A stretch of DNA of 64,000 nt from contig JAOADD010000023.1 in the NCBI GenBank assembly GCA_026417495.1, forward strand, positions 1 through 64,000, in the 5' to 3' direction. Below are positions 63,233 to 64,000 of this stretch, piece after piece. A program made the translations under genes and the position numbers. Under the pieces are notes generated by a model. That model worked only from the letters and a program-made list of their open reading frames with translations. It did not search any database and was not told where the DNA came from. The first letter of the stretch is position 1. Each line of letters begins with the position of its first letter. The stretch is from Ignavibacteria bacterium. Lineage in GTDB: Bacteria; Bacteroidota; Ignavibacteria; Tepidaquicellales; Tepidaquicellaceae.

Positions 63233-64000
63233 ATGAGGTTTAAATTAACACTGAAACAAAATAAAGAAAATCAACTAATCCCCTTCAATTATCAATACTA
63301 CCTTTCTTGTTTTATTTATAAAACTATTGCCCGTGCAAATTCGGATTATGCTGAATGGTTACATGATCAAGCTTTTAGCTCCGGATATAAAAAATTTAAA
63401 TTATTTTCATTCTCTAGATTAAACATTCCTCAATTTGAATGTGAAGGGATGTATATAAAAATCTTATCACCTTATCTTTATTTGATTATAACTATGCTTG
63501 TTGATGAAATTGCCGAAAATATTGTACTTGGCCTCTTTCAAAATCAACAAATGTTTATCAACAATGGTGATGAACTTGCTATTTTCAGAATTAAGTATGT
63601 AGAACGATTACCCGACCCACAATTTACAGAAACAATGCATTTTAAGACTTTATCTCCCATTTTGATTAAGAAAAAGGAAAAAATCAACGGTGTTGATAAA
63701 GTTATTTTCCTTAGACCAGATGACGAAGATTACTTTCAATATTTAAAAACGAACCTTGAAGAGAAATATATAACTTTTGCACAGAAGAACAATACTAAAA
63801 TTCCCGAAAGGTCACTCGACTCATTTAAATTACTTGATCGTTACAAACCAGACTTAATCACAATAAAAGAAGGCAACCAAAATGAAGTAAAACTCAAAGC
63901 ATATAATATGACATTTGAATTAACTGGCTCACCCGAGATGATGCGCATCGGGTATGAAGCAGGTTTTGGTGTAAATAACAGTTTAGGCCTTGGCTGCGTA
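63233..64000 (+). CDS. cas6: CRISPR-associated endoribonuclease Cas6 (partial, runs off the right edge)
   Basis: Open frame of 256 codons from an ATG with an AAGGAG site, with no stop before the window end. The product matches Cas6, which cuts CRISPR precursor RNA in the repeat. The N-terminal ferredoxin-like part has NYQYYLSCFIYKTIARANSDYAEWLHDQAF with His44, in the place of the general-base His of Cas6, then Lys53/54 and KLFSFSRL. The C-terminal glycine-rich GFGVNNSLGLG is the Cas6 hallmark. Cas6 is usually about 220-270 residues, so little is missing. No CRISPR repeat is visible upstream. Confidence 0.92.
   Translation, partial: MRFKLTLKQNKENQLIPFNYQYYLSCFIYKTIARANSDYAEWLHDQAFSSGYKKFKLFSFSRLNIPQFECEGMYIKILSPYLYLIITMLVDEIAENIVLGLFQNQQMFINNGDELAIFRIKYVERLPDPQFTETMHFKTLSPILIKKKEKINGVDKVIFLRPDDEDYFQYLKTNLEEKYITFAQKNNTKIPERSLDSFKLLDRYKPDLITIKEGNQNEVKLKAYNMTFELTGSPEMMRIGYEAGFGVNNSLGLGCV

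Overview
The window is AT-rich (most spacers look close to 80% A+T by eye) and almost fully coding on both strands. Several features point to the Bacteroidota/Ignavibacteriota/Chlorobiota side of the tree, most likely an Ignavibacteria-like Gram-negative. Five secreted proteins end in the type IX secretion sorting domain with the NYPNPFNP signature. The primary sigma factor is short (285 aa) and of the Bacteroidota/Chlorobiota type. LPS core genes (waaA, gmhA, three GT9 glycosyltransferases), a TonB-dependent receptor and a porin show an outer membrane. The assignment rests on family signatures, not on a database search.

Layout. 1-7650: str/S10 ribosomal run on + (rpsL, rpsG, fusA, a structured spacer, a tRNA-Ile with a UAU anticodon, tuf, rpsJ, rplC, rplD, rplW), stopping after rplW and followed by rpoD. 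7647-16448: minus-strand block of envelope and secreted proteins (FG-GAP/ASPIC protein, porin, TMTC-like TPR membrane protein, lamin-tail protein, a predicted seven-bladed propeller). 17030-35088: mixed block with rmuC, a beta-helix cargo protein, an NlpC/P60 hydrolase, a four-PAS hybrid kinase, a HEAT-cyclophilin fusion, an Omp28-like protein, an M49-type peptidase, two zinc-ribbon proteins, an aldo/keto reductase and a sialidase-like cargo protein. 35269-39140: peptide-use operon on minus (OPT transporter, PqqD-like protein, PepD dipeptidase). 39320-48569: + run of nth, three GT9 glycosyltransferases, a DegT aminotransferase, prs, a 2-oxoacid dehydrogenase E2 and a subtilase. 48581-54504: minus-strand run rplM-rpsI-rpsB-tsf-pyrH-frr-waaA-gmhA. 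54713-62944: TonB-dependent receptor, dicarboxylate symporter, DUF971 protein, two small secreted proteins, MscS and an ARPP-1 protein. 63233-64000: the first 256 codons of a Cas6 CRISPR endoribonuclease run off the right edge, so a CRISPR-Cas locus probably starts here.

How the parts fit. Three ribosomal-protein units carry a stem-loop just before a ribosomal gene (before rpsJ, rpsB and rplM); the rpsB one is a nested set of four helices. These are the best candidates for undescribed RNA regulation, with the structured fusA-tRNA spacer. LPS core synthesis is wired into the translation operon (waaA and gmhA after frr) and into the GT9 cluster. Ribosome binding is mixed: tuf, rpsB, rmuC, E2, cas6 and several secreted proteins have strong AGGAG-type sites, while most ribosomal-protein genes have none that I can see.
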